Positions 53,227 to 61,744 of a stretch of DNA of 64,000 nt are shown here, piece by piece. The stretch lies in NCBI GenBank assembly GCA_020635135.1, contig JACKAJ010000015.1, positions 496,001 to 560,000 of the forward strand, written 5' to 3'. The notes beneath the pieces are model-generated. The model saw only the letters and a program-made list of their open reading frames with translations. It searched no databases and was not told the origin of the DNA. The number at the start of each line of letters is the position of its first letter. The first letter of the stretch is position 1. Origin of the DNA: Halobacteriovoraceae bacterium (GTDB lineage Bacteria > Bdellovibrionota > Bacteriovoracia > Bacteriovoracales > Bacteriovoracaceae). The translations under genes and the position numbers were made by a program.

Positions 53227-54642
53227 TTAGTTGAGAGGGGCGCCTTTATAGTAGACTGTAGCCTTAGTACCGTCAGTATAGATAGCACTACCATTAAGCT
53301 TGATCACATAACCCGTCCGGAAAATTCCCGGATTGGCCGATGCAGGGTTAGCAGGCGACTTTACTAAAAGATTAACTGATTCTTTATATCCGATATATTC
53401 CCAACCATTAGTTTTATCTTGAGGGATTTCTTTATCATTAATAACAACTTGGATGGAGTTTTCCAGAGGCTCATCTTCAATAGTTATATAACCATAATAT
53501 TTTGTGAAATCTTCTTTGGTGACAATCAAACATTCCGGATAAGTGACCTTGGCGGAATTGTGTAGCTCAATAAAGTATCCCGTATAATTTTCAGCAGGAA
53601 TTCCGCTTGATACTGGCGGGTACTCTCGAATATTTAAAGTGGTAAAATCTGGTAAAAATGTATAGCCCTGAGAAGCGTCGTCTCTTTTGAGAGTTTCTCC
53701 TGAAATTTTCTTTTTTACAATCAACTTATCGGGATCAAAATCGAGCTTATCACCCAGGGGCCAGTACTTATAAATATGACCTCGATTAAACTGCTTAATC
53801 GTTTCTGCAATATTCACAAAAATATCCCCAAAAGATTCTTTACAAAGATCATAGCTATCGGGAGTCGATGTTTTGTCATCAGTAATAGGCTGAGCAATAT
53901 AAATTTGATTGGACATGGCCTTATAGCGCTCACCTGGATCGCGCACTGTAGACCCACAAGTGCTGTGATTAACTACAGTAATAAAACGCAAGTTATGAGC
54001 ATTCATTTGGCTTTTGAGATTGAGAAGCTTGGCCTTGTTCCCTTCAAAAGACCCTCCATCAGATTTATTTCCCTGGTTATCAGTAAACCAAAGATCATTA
54101 TCATCACCATTAGAGATAAGGATCACCATGGTATAAGCTTTGTTTCTAAAAAGTGGATACGGCAATTGCCCTCCTACTTCTGAATTTGCATAAAGCATAT
54201 CGTAGGCACGAGCAAAACCTTTCTCACCGTTGTAGTTAACTTTAGGAGGACCTTGCAGTTGATTGATCCCGACTTGGTGAACGCTGATAGGAAGATTACT
54301 TGGAACATTGGTAATCACTTGGTAAGAGCGCTTCACGTCTTCGGTCTCTACTGTGTAAGGAATTAAAGGTGCAATATAAATGCGGTAATCAAAAAAATCT
54401 GAAGCCGCGTTGGCAATGGATGTGATTGCCTCTTTAAGATTCACTTGTAAAAAATTTGTACTCGAAGAGTTATCGAGTAAAAGTAATATGTCCACCGGTG
54501 GCGGAGAAAAATTCGAACACTTCTCTTCGATGGACTTTTTGATGGGCTTAGAGCTTCCCGAACCACTTTTCGTCGTTTTGGTAAACTCGTCCTTGGTGCA
54601 TGCAAAAAGCATCAAAAATAGCGCAAAAAGAATTCTTTTCAT
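53227..54642 (-). CDS. vWA-domain lipoprotein
   Basis: From ATG 54642 the 471-residue protein has a lipobox LMLFAC (Cys at residue 15) and a vWA domain starting PPVDILLLLDNSSST, where DNSSS is the MIDAS DxSxS motif. The later ILISNGDDND supplies a second acidic metal ligand. A C-terminal region (about 270-470) is beta-rich with KLDFDPDKLIVKKKISG and SVNLLVKSP blocks. vWA proteins bind partners through a metal; here the partner may be the Clp-like ATPase gene product next door (60-base gap, same strand). No strong Shine-Dalgarno is visible. Confidence 0.82.
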   Translation of the reverse strand: MKRILFALFLMLFACTKDEFTKTTKSGSGSSKPIKKSIEEKCSNFSPPPVDILLLLDNSSSTNFLQVNLKEAITSIANAASDFFDYRIYIAPLIPYTVETEDVKRSYQVITNVPSNLPISVHQVGINQLQGPPKVNYNGEKGFARAYDMLYANSEVGGQLPYPLFRNKAYTMVILISNGDDNDLWFTDNQGNKSDGGSFEGNKAKLLNLKSQMNAHNLRFITVVNHSTCGSTVRDPGERYKAMSNQIYIAQPITDDKTSTPDSYDLCKESFGDIFVNIAETIKQFNRGHIYKYWPLGDKLDFDPDKLIVKKKISGETLKRDDASQGYTFLPDFTTLNIREYPPVSSGIPAENYTGYFIELHNSAKVTYPECLIVTKEDFTKYYGYITIEDEPLENSIQVVINDKEIPQDKTNGWEYIGYKESVNLLVKSPANPASANPGIFRTGYVIKLNGSAIYTDGTKATVYYKGAPLN

Positions 54643-54702
54643 CACTAGCATGTTCGGATGTTTTCTAAGAGATCTTTAACATTGTTATCCGACCAAAACG
54701 CT

Positions 54703-57354
54703 CTACTTGGGCTGGCTTGGTCGAAACCCAATTGGTCTCTTTCCTGGTATATGAAAAGGATTATAAGAAGGATCTAATGGAAGATTACACTTATATTTTT
54801 CAAGTTTTCCCAGGTTAGGATCGAGAACATATTTGGCTTGCCCTGGGTTTTCCCTCACCTGCTCGGCCAGCTCGAGTCGAACAAAGCGAGCAATGATATT
54901 TTCGGTCTCACTCATGCTCAACTCAGGTCGATAAAGAGCATTGGTGGCTTCTTTTAGAAACTTTTCTCTATTTTTTATAGTTATCGTTCTTTGATTGGCT
55001 GAAAGTTGTTCTTTGATAAAACCATCTAAATGCAATTTTAATCCTTCATAAAACTCAAATTTCGTTGGTGGATAAACCGGCATGATGGCATTAAAACGTC
55101 TCAGCGTTTCTGGAAGAAATGTTCCCGATTCTAAGAGCCATTTTTTTATAGTCGTTGGGTTAGTATTTTTCCTTAATGCTTCCTTGATCGCTTTAGAGTG
55201 GGCTTCATTAATATCATTGGGCATATTTTGAGTGATAGATGCAAAGTGCTCGACGAGTCTATCTCGAATGGCATTAGACGTCGCAATAATAGTCAAGTTT
55301 TTTGTCGAGATTTTTCTTGTCACATAATGACTTCCAAAATCAGAAGCCTTGTATGAGAGATTAAAACTGCTATCCCCATAAAAAGGAAGAAGAGCACGCT
55401 GACCTTCCCCGCCTGCTTTTTCTATTTCATCGAGAAGAATAACGGCCAGTGGTGACTTGGCAATAGCCTGTGCTAACTCTTGCAAAAGCTTTTCCTTGTC
55501 CCCTTGAAAACTGCTCATGTTTACTTTATGAAAATATCTCTTGATATATTTGGCAAACACACTGGCGATATAAGTTTTTCCACTTCCCTCCATACCGGTC
55601 ATCAAAATTCTGACCGGCGGAAGATCTGGTTTTCTCGCGTGAGTGAGATCGAGAAGTGTCAAATCGTAGAGCTGCCCTTTGATATCTTCAAGTCCAATTA
55701 AACTGCTCAAGCCTTCTAGAAATTTCTTTTTCTCAAAGACTTCTTGCAATCTTCCACGATCAAAATATATGGGGTCAACATTAAAAAAGAGTTGGGTTCC
55801 TTTCTTGACCATTTCTTCTGTGATTACTGTTCCGTACCCATGTTCAAAAAGTACATCGTCAGTAAGCTGAGAAAGAAATGATGTTTCAAGCCTAGGAGAA
55901 TTGTCCATGCCATATTGATGAGCATAGTGATAAATTTTCTCGTAAACATTATCACCCTCAACTCTCAAACCACTTTTAGCAATTTGATTTTTGATAATTC
56001 CTAAGATCTCATCTTTTTCAAGAATTCTTTTTTCTATCTTAGAAAAACGACTCCCTGTTGCCGGGTCAGCACTAAAAGCTTTCGTAAAATCATCGTTGGT
56101 TGTTCCACCGGAAATCCGAATATAACCTTCCTGAAGCCCCTCTTTGAGACTATCCCAAGGGTTTCCAAATTGAGTTCCTCCCCCCAGAGCATTAGAAAAG
56201 CTATGCATTTCATCCATTTGAATAAGCACAGTTGGCTTCCACACATAGACACCAGATTCAGGAAAAGTTTCAACCTTGATCATTTTAGCTTTACAGTAGG
56301 CTACCAAGTTATTAATTCGCGTTTCATTATTCCCACGATACTTACCACCTGAAGTGAACATTCCTGGATCAATTTTGATGACCTCTCGAATAGTCGTATC
56401 ATACTCTCCAGAAAGAAGAAGTCTCGTGTACATATCAAGAGAATAAGATTTTCCAGTTCCCGCATCCCCAAGGAGTGCAGTACTTTTATTTCTTATTTTT
56501 CTAGCAATTTGATCAATATCAGGGTCTTTTTTAAGTATCTCAACGCGTTCTCGATCCATGGGCTCAAACTGTCCCATACTCATGGGCTTAAATGTTTCAT
56601 CTGCATATTTTTGCAAATCAACTGTTTCCCCTTCTTCGTTTTTAACTTTTTCATGAATTTTTAAACGCTCTTCAAAGAATTGTTTATTTTCTTCAAAACT
56701 TTTATTCGAATTGACCAGTTTTTCAGTTTGCGCTTTATTATTAGGACCAAGATCCACAAATTGAGTCGATCCTGTTGGGAATTTAACTTCAACTCTCTCT
56801 CCTCCTCCAGTTGCAGATAGTTGATATTTTAAATCTTTGACGACACTGTGTCTGAGTGGATTTTTTTTATTGAGAAGATAACTTTTCTTAGGATTATCAA
56901 GATCAAACATGTTGACCATAAAATATTCTTCATCGAAATTAAAATCATCGGCCATAGGAACAACGAGGATTCTTCTCCCTCCTCCTTCTAAATAATGAAG
57001 AGTTGAAACATCAATAATTGATTTTTCATTATAGCGATTCGGACGAATAAATCGCTTGATAATCTGAAGATCCTCTTCTCCCGATTGAACGAGAATAAGA
57101 CTTGATCTATTTTCAAGGATTATCAAACCAACTTTACCTGAGTCATCATCCATAACGTGCATCGCATACCCTGCATCTTCTCCAATCCGCACTCTTCGAC
57201 CATTTTCTTTGATCATATAAAAAGACATCTGTCCAGAGACCTCTTCGATCTCAGAAGTAACCACTCGTCCATCCGAAAGGACAACACGATCTCCAGCAAT
57301 AAGTGAAGCGACAAAAATCAGCTGCAAAGAGATAAGAATAAAAATCTTTTTCAT
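54703..57354 (-). CDS. Clp/Hsp100-like double AAA+ ATPase with Sec signal peptide
   Basis: The 883-residue protein begins with a classic Sec signal or anchor (MKKIFILISLQLIFVASLIA), then about 270 residues of unknown, partly beta domain. The D1 AAA+ has Walker A GDAGTGKS (296-303), a ClpB-like YRGNNETR block, Walker B IQMDEMH (about 379-384), GGTT and the Arg GSRF. D2 has Walker A GMEGSGKT (587-594), Walker B ILLDEIEKA, sensor 1 ATSNA and a final LPETLRRFN block like ClpB. Both ATPase sites look intact, yet the signal predicts export to a compartment without ATP. It sits between the CNB and vWA genes. Confidence 0.85.
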   Translation of the reverse strand: MKKIFILISLQLIFVASLIAGDRVVLSDGRVVTSEIEEVSGQMSFYMIKENGRRVRIGEDAGYAMHVMDDDSGKVGLIILENRSSLILVQSGEEDLQIIKRFIRPNRYNEKSIIDVSTLHYLEGGGRRILVVPMADDFNFDEEYFMVNMFDLDNPKKSYLLNKKNPLRHSVVKDLKYQLSATGGGERVEVKFPTGSTQFVDLGPNNKAQTEKLVNSNKSFEENKQFFEERLKIHEKVKNEEGETVDLQKYADETFKPMSMGQFEPMDRERVEILKKDPDIDQIARKIRNKSTALLGDAGTGKSYSLDMYTRLLLSGEYDTTIREVIKIDPGMFTSGGKYRGNNETRINNLVAYCKAKMIKVETFPESGVYVWKPTVLIQMDEMHSFSNALGGGTQFGNPWDSLKEGLQEGYIRISGGTTNDDFTKAFSADPATGSRFSKIEKRILEKDEILGIIKNQIAKSGLRVEGDNVYEKIYHYAHQYGMDNSPRLETSFLSQLTDDVLFEHGYGTVITEEMVKKGTQLFFNVDPIYFDRGRLQEVFEKKKFLEGLSSLIGLEDIKGQLYDLTLLDLTHARKPDLPPVRILMTGMEGSGKTYIASVFAKYIKRYFHKVNMSSFQGDKEKLLQELAQAIAKSPLAVILLDEIEKAGGEGQRALLPFYGDSSFNLSYKASDFGSHYVTRKISTKNLTIIATSNAIRDRLVEHFASITQNMPNDINEAHSKAIKEALRKNTNPTTIKKWLLESGTFLPETLRRFNAIMPVYPPTKFEFYEGLKLHLDGFIKEQLSANQRTITIKNREKFLKEATNALYRPELSMSETENIIARFVRLELAEQVRENPGQAKYVLDPNLGKLEKYKCNLPLDPSYNPFHIPGKRPIGFRPSQPK

Positions 57355-57367
57355 GAGCTAGAACCTT

Positions 57368-58492
57368 TTATTTATTTTTGCTTTCGTTAACTTTGTTAAA
57401 CGCATCCATAAAGCGAATAATGGGCATGAGTTTTTTAAGACGCTCAATAGAAACTTCCAATTTCATTTCACTATCAGAAACGACATAGGCTTCCCCTACA
57501 ATTTTTGCTTCCCGAGCATCATCTAAATCATCGACATTAATTGAAATGTTGCGATATTTAAATTCACTTAAAATAGGACTAACATCGACCATCTTCCAAG
57601 GAGAAACTTTTTTCCCTTCAGGCTCTTCAGCTTTCATCGTCCCCTTATTAATTCCCAGATACAATTCCTCCAAGAATGTTTTAGTTTTACTTCCAATATT
57701 GAGGCGTTTATCATCGGTTAAATATTTTTCACCATTATAAAAAACGAAAAGGGAGCGCAAAAAGTTGACATCCTTGCATCCAAAAATATTAGGGAGTCCA
57801 TTTTGATCATTAATCTGATCAATAATACCCATTCCCATCAAGATATTGAGGACAGCTTCGAGTTTGACTTCCATGATATTATAAATTTCTCGACAGTAGA
57901 GATTGACTGAATTTTTTGTTACCAGAGCGCGGCCTTTAGCATCTTTATCCCCGTGAGTGTGAAAGATGAGAAACAATGTTGAGAGAATTTTTAAAAGCTC
58001 ATTTTCTTTAATGAATTTATATTCTTTCACACCATCGTTATAGCTCAGAGAGTTCGATTCTAATTCTTTAATCCGCCCATTAGTCGCGCGAAGCCGATTG
58101 GCCAGTGTTGTAATAATTGTTTTAAACCAAGGATTAAGATTACCAAGAACTTTTCCAAATGCTTGGAAGGAAATTTCAATGATCTCTGTTCTCACCATGG
58201 CTTCGGCTGAACAACTTCTTCTTCCGCCACCGCCTCCATTATCATCAAAGAACGCCATTTCACCAATAACTTCTCCCGTCCGCAAGATAGCGAGTTCGAC
58301 GAAACCTCGGCCTTTGGGGCGAAACAATCGCAATTGTCCTTTTTGGATAATATAAAGTGATTGAGCAACTTCTCCTTCGTTAAAAAGGATTTCTCCGGGT
58401 TCTAAAACCCGAAGCCCAGACTTGGCATTGCCTGCCTTTTGATCTTCTTGAGTTGGTTGTTGCGTTTTCTTTACAGCAGCAGTCATCCCCAT
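57368..58492 (-). CDS. Cyclic-nucleotide-binding-domain protein
   Basis: Residues 20-130 form a CRP-type cNMP-binding barrel: LEPGEILFNEGEVAQSLYII, the phosphate-binding cassette GEVIGEMAFF...RRSCSAEA with a Gly-rich insertion, and EIIEISFQAF. The conserved Glu and Arg appear present. No clear CRP helix-turn-helix follows; the remaining 240 residues are helical with a possible winged-helix remnant (about 205-245). It is 13 bases upstream of the Clp-like ATPase gene, so it may regulate that unit through cAMP or cGMP. The start may also be the second ATG at 58486. Confidence 0.8.
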   Translation of the reverse strand: MGMTAAVKKTQQPTQEDQKAGNAKSGLRVLEPGEILFNEGEVAQSLYIIQKGQLRLFRPKGRGFVELAILRTGEVIGEMAFFDDNGGGGGRRSCSAEAMVRTEIIEISFQAFGKVLGNLNPWFKTIITTLANRLRATNGRIKELESNSLSYNDGVKEYKFIKENELLKILSTLFLIFHTHGDKDAKGRALVTKNSVNLYCREIYNIMEVKLEAVLNILMGMGIIDQINDQNGLPNIFGCKDVNFLRSLFVFYNGEKYLTDDKRLNIGSKTKTFLEELYLGINKGTMKAEEPEGKKVSPWKMVDVSPILSEFKYRNISINVDDLDDAREAKIVGEAYVVSDSEMKLEVSIERLKKLMPIIRFMDAFNKVNESKNK

Positions 58493-58501
58493 CCCTATTT
58501 C

Positions 58502-58542
58502 AAGTTTTCTTTAAAACTCGAAACAGAGATTAAAGAAAACTT
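58502..58542. terminator. 13-bp inverted repeat after the thiolase gene
   Basis: AAGTTTTCTTTAA (58502-58514) pairs perfectly with TTAAAGAAAACTT (58530-58542) over 15 bases. AT-rich and overlapping the thiolase stop; it sits directly before the CNB gene and may end the thiolase transcript or regulate the next unit. Confidence 0.4.
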
Positions 58543-59704
58543 ACTTTATTCTTTCAATGATCATGCTGAGAGCTTCGCCACCACCGATACACAGAGCTGC
58601 TAAGCCTCTCTTCGCTCCCGTTTTTTCCATAGCGTTCATCAACGTCACTATTAAACGGGCACCACTACAGCCGATGGGGTGACCTAAACTAATACCCCCA
58701 CCATAGATATTGACCTTGTTATGAGGTAATTCTAACTCTTTAATAGCGGCCATCGCGACTGCTGCAAAAGCTTCATTTATCTCAAAGAGATCGATATCAT
58801 TTATGCTTAGATCGGTATTTTTAAGATTATTCTTAATGGCTTCGACGGGAGCCGTAGTGAACCAAGTGGGATTTTGAGCAAAACCCGACCATCCTAGTAT
58901 TTTAAATTTGGCCTTATCCTTGTATTCTTCTCCAGCAAGAACAACAGCTGCCGCTCCGTCATTTAAAGTTGATGCATTGGCTGCTGTAATCTTACCACTT
59001 TTATCAAATGCTGGTTTCAAACTAGGAATTTTATCGAATTTAGCCTTAAACGGACCTTCATCCTTATCGATGACAACTTCTCCTTGGCGAGTATTGATTG
59101 TCACTGCTGCAATTTCATCTTTAAAAAGACCTTCATTGGTAGCTTTTTGAGAGCGCTTAAAAGATTCGATAGCAAAGGCGTCCATTTCTTCTCGAGAAAA
59201 ATTATATTTTGCCACACATTCTTCAGCACAATTTCCCATATGCCGATCGCTGTAAACATCCCAAAGACCATCATTAACCATGGCATCTTTCGCTTTAAAA
59301 TCTCCAAGCTTTTGACCCTTTCTTGTATTTGGTAATAAGTGTGGAGCCAGTGACATATTTTCCATTCCCCCAGCCACAACGATCTTCTTTTTATCCACCA
59401 ATATATTTCTAGCAGCATCAATTATGGCCTGCATTCCAGAGCCACAAACTTTATTCACAGTCACACAAGGAGTGGACTCTGGTAAGCCTGCAAAAAGGGC
59501 TGCTTGCCTCGCTGGAGCCTGGCCAACTCCTGCTTGAATAACTTCTCCCATATAAACTTGTTCAACTTTATCGGGTGCAACTCCAGAAGCTTTGATTGCA
59601 GCTTCAATGGCCGAGGCCCCTAGTTTGGGAGCAGAAATATCTGAAAGTTCTCCTAAAAATGAGCCTTGGGGTGTTCTTTTACCTGAGAGGATATAAACGT
59701 CCAT
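58541..59704 (-). CDS. Acetyl-CoA C-acetyltransferase (thiolase)
   Basis: From ATG 59704 (AAAGGACG upstream) the 387-residue enzyme has the acyl-enzyme Cys in NKVCGSGM, the NEAFA block, GGGISLGHPIGCSGAR with the catalytic His, and CIGGGEALSM with the second catalytic Cys. This is the short-chain biosynthetic/degradative thiolase class, interconverting two acetyl-CoA and acetoacetyl-CoA. Together with the acetoacetyl-CoA synthetase, acyl-CoA dehydrogenase and hydroxybutyryl-CoA dehydrogenase of this window it suggests a four-carbon acyl-CoA or ketone-body pathway. The frame is open to 59752 but the added residues are not family-like. Confidence 0.93.
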   Translation of the reverse strand: MDVYILSGKRTPQGSFLGELSDISAPKLGASAIEAAIKASGVAPDKVEQVYMGEVIQAGVGQAPARQAALFAGLPESTPCVTVNKVCGSGMQAIIDAARNILVDKKKIVVAGGMENMSLAPHLLPNTRKGQKLGDFKAKDAMVNDGLWDVYSDRHMGNCAEECVAKYNFSREEMDAFAIESFKRSQKATNEGLFKDEIAAVTINTRQGEVVIDKDEGPFKAKFDKIPSLKPAFDKSGKITAANASTLNDGAAAVVLAGEEYKDKAKFKILGWSGFAQNPTWFTTAPVEAIKNNLKNTDLSINDIDLFEINEAFAAVAMAAIKELELPHNKVNIYGGGISLGHPIGCSGARLIVTLMNAMEKTGAKRGLAALCIGGGEALSMIIERIK

Positions 59705-59803
59705 AAAATCGTCCTTTTGAGTGGTTGCACAAACCGTGTCTTTATAGTACAAAACTCTGAATCAAGTTTAAGATAATAACGTGATCGAGAGTCATTAGAT
59801 TAT

Positions 59804-60280
59804 ATGTTTTCAAGAAAATCGGCAAATTCCAGTGGCGCATCATTTCCAGAGAAGTGGCAAGACAAAACTTCTCTCAATTTTAACGAATACTTTCAAGGAA
59901 AGTACAAGCTAGAGAATTATTTTTTCCAAGCTTTCGGCTATATCTACGAAAGTGAGATCACTATTATTCTCTCTTTAATTCCAAAAGAGACCTCAATGTC
60001 GTCAATTACTCTTTTTATTTCTAAAGAAGTTGACTCTAAACTTAAAAATAATCCTGCAAAGCTCGAAAAAATTAAAGACACAATTCTCGATATCCAAGGA
60101 ATTATTTTTGATGAAGTTCTCAAAGATTTAGAAAATGTTCCTTACTCTCACGAATGGATTGACTACACTTACAAAAAAGAAAAGTACCATTATAAGCTCA
60201 CACGCGAAAATGTCGAATTAACTCTAAAAGCTGAAGAATGGCTTGCAGAGGACTCAAAATCCCCTAAGAACGATCTATGA
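59804..60280 (+). CDS. Conserved-looking protein of unknown function
   Basis: This 158-residue soluble protein has no signal and begins MFSRKSANSSG. The pattern of alternating strands (YIYESEITIILSLIP, SSITLFISKEV) and helices (KLEKIKDTILDIQGIIFDEVLKDL) suggests a compact alpha/beta domain. I do not recognise it. It is divergent from the thiolase gene and has no clear operon partner. The ribosome site is weak. Confidence 0.5.
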   Translation: MFSRKSANSSGASFPEKWQDKTSLNFNEYFQGKYKLENYFFQAFGYIYESEITIILSLIPKETSMSSITLFISKEVDSKLKNNPAKLEKIKDTILDIQGIIFDEVLKDLENVPYSHEWIDYTYKKEKYHYKLTRENVELTLKAEEWLAEDSKSPKNDL

Positions 60281-60389
60281 TATAGATCACCTTTCTGATT
60301 TTTTTTTTTACTACTGCCAACTTTTATTTTAACAAATTTTTCTTAAAACCTCGTTTATCCCATTTTTTTATCTATTTTCCGATATTCGA

Positions 60390-60395
60390 TATAAT
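60390..60395 (+). promoter_or_regulatory. -10 box before the heme-motif lipoprotein gene
   Basis: TATAAT lies about 32 bases upstream of the start at 60428, with no good -35 in view. Confidence 0.3.
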
Positions 60396-60427
60396 TTTCG
60401 TAGAGCTATTGCCGAAAAGGAATGCAC

Positions 60428-60817
60428 ATGAAAACGCTTCTAGTTTTAATCTTTTTATTTCTCTCCTGTAAGCCCAATGATGGTGTGGTGAAAGACCAAC
60501 AAACCAATGCCACAACGACCGGCACATCATCAAGCTTGCCAGCAGATAAATTTCAAGCTTTTCAAACTATCATCCGTGGTCAGTGTATTCCTTGCCACCA
60601 AGAAGGAGGACCCCAAAAATCGTTTGAGTTTGAAACTGAGGAGGAGTGGGTGAAAAGCTATTATGTTGTTCCTGGACAGCCAGAAAACTCTTTTATCTAC
60701 TATTCTCTCAAAGGAGCCGGAGTCAGACCCGCTGAAGAATTTGCTCCTACAATTGGGAAGCTACCCCAGAATGAAATCGATGCTATTCGCGAATGGATTC
60801 TTTCTCTCGATCAGTAA
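60428..60817 (+). CDS. Cytochrome-c-like lipoprotein with CxxCH but no obvious Met ligand
   Basis: ATG 60428 has AAAGGA six bases upstream. The 129-residue protein has a lipobox LFLSC (Cys 14) and a CIPCH heme motif at residues 53-57 in a context (FQTIIRGQCIPCHQEGG) like Planctomycete-type cytochrome c domains. The C-terminal NEIDAIREWILSL resembles the final helix of a class I cytochrome. No Met follows the heme motif, so the sixth ligand, if any, is another residue. Role unknown. Confidence 0.65.
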   Translation: MKTLLVLIFLFLSCKPNDGVVKDQQTNATTTGTSSSLPADKFQAFQTIIRGQCIPCHQEGGPQKSFEFETEEEWVKSYYVVPGQPENSFIYYSLKGAGVRPAEEFAPTIGKLPQNEIDAIREWILSLDQ

Positions 60818-60820
60818 ATT

Positions 60821-61711
60821 CTAATCGTCGTCGATAGCAGCCCCTCGTACAGAGAAATCTCTTGTTTCCATATCTAAATCATCTTCACCGTCTTCACTAC
60901 CATCATAGTCTTCGTATTCAATATCCGAATCAGTAATATTGAGTTCTACTAAAACCTTGTTAAATTCACGTGAATCTGAAAGATCTTCAATCAGAGATTG
61001 AATATAAGGAACAGGGTATTTTGATACAAGTTCTTCGATATAATCTTGGAGTTTACCCTCTTTAAGAATTTCTCTTTTCATATTGATGTCTTTCCAATTT
61101 TTTATGTAATGGAAACGACAGTACATACCAGTGGTTCTTAAATTGTCACAACCTGGCTCTAAGCAATCGTCATTATCAGGGATAAATAATTCCAGAGAGT
61201 GAATCGCATCTTCAATATCTTTCCAAGAAAAATACTCTCTTAAATCGAGGATTTTATCCTGGATAGTTTGTTCGAGGTCGTCTAACTCTTTTTTGGCTTT
61301 GTCTGTAAGATTTTCTTTTACTTCAGCGGCGTCAACAATCTCAACTTTTTCATTTTTTTCAATAACAACTTCTTCTTTTGTCTCTTTGGCTACCTTTTTC
61401 GTAGTTTTTTTCTTCTCTTTCGTTTTGACGACTTTCTCTTTTTTAGCCGTTACTTTTTTTGCTGTCGTTTTCTTTTTTGCTGCTTTCTTTTTTGTTGCCT
61501 TCTTTTTCGAAGTCGTTTTCTTTTTACTTGCAGCTTTTTTCTTCGCAGTCGTTTTCTTTTTTGTTGCCTTCTTTTTCGAAGTCGTTTTCTTTTTACTTGC
61601 AGCTTTTTTCTTCGCAGTCGTTTTCTTTTTCGCTGCCTTTTTTGCAGTCGTTTTCTTTTTCTTCGCCACTTTTTTCTTCGAAGTTGTTTTCTTTTTCTTA
61701 GCTCTGGCCAT
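60821..61711 (-). CDS. Histone-H1-like lysine-rich protein fused to a Cys/His domain
   Basis: From ATG 61711 (AGGAG eight bases upstream) the 296-residue protein begins with about 100 residues of Lys/Ala/Thr repeats (KKTT, KKAA, KKKA), like bacterial histone H1 homologues. Two copies of a 23-residue unit are encoded by a perfect 69-base duplication. After an acidic linker comes a compact domain with CLEPGCDN...MYCRFHYIKNWKDI (Cx4C, Cx2H), a likely zinc site, then a helical and finally very acidic tail. It is probably a nucleoid-associated protein with a regulatory head. Confidence 0.75.
   Translation of the reverse strand: MARAKKKKTTSKKKVAKKKKTTAKKAAKKKTTAKKKAASKKKTTSKKKATKKKTTAKKKAASKKKTTSKKKATKKKAAKKKTTAKKVTAKKEKVVKTKEKKKTTKKVAKETKEEVVIEKNEKVEIVDAAEVKENLTDKAKKELDDLEQTIQDKILDLREYFSWKDIEDAIHSLELFIPDNDDCLEPGCDNLRTTGMYCRFHYIKNWKDINMKREILKEGKLQDYIEELVSKYPVPYIQSLIEDLSDSREFNKVLVELNITDSDIEYEDYDGSEDGEDDLDMETRDFSVRGAAIDDD
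61485..61622. repeat. Perfect 69-base tandem duplication inside the histone-like gene
   Basis: The unit starting near TTTTGTTGCCTTCTTTTT is repeated twice without change (offset 69). It encodes two identical 23-residue Lys-rich blocks, so copy number may vary between strains. Confidence 0.75.
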
Positions 61712-61744
61712 AATTTGGGCTCCTAATTTAAATATTTTTTTCAT

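Noticed and set aside
53052..53294. Minus-strand 80-codon Ser-rich frame
   Set aside because: Ser runs come from the tandem repeat read backwards; it overlaps the vWA gene and lacks a good start site.
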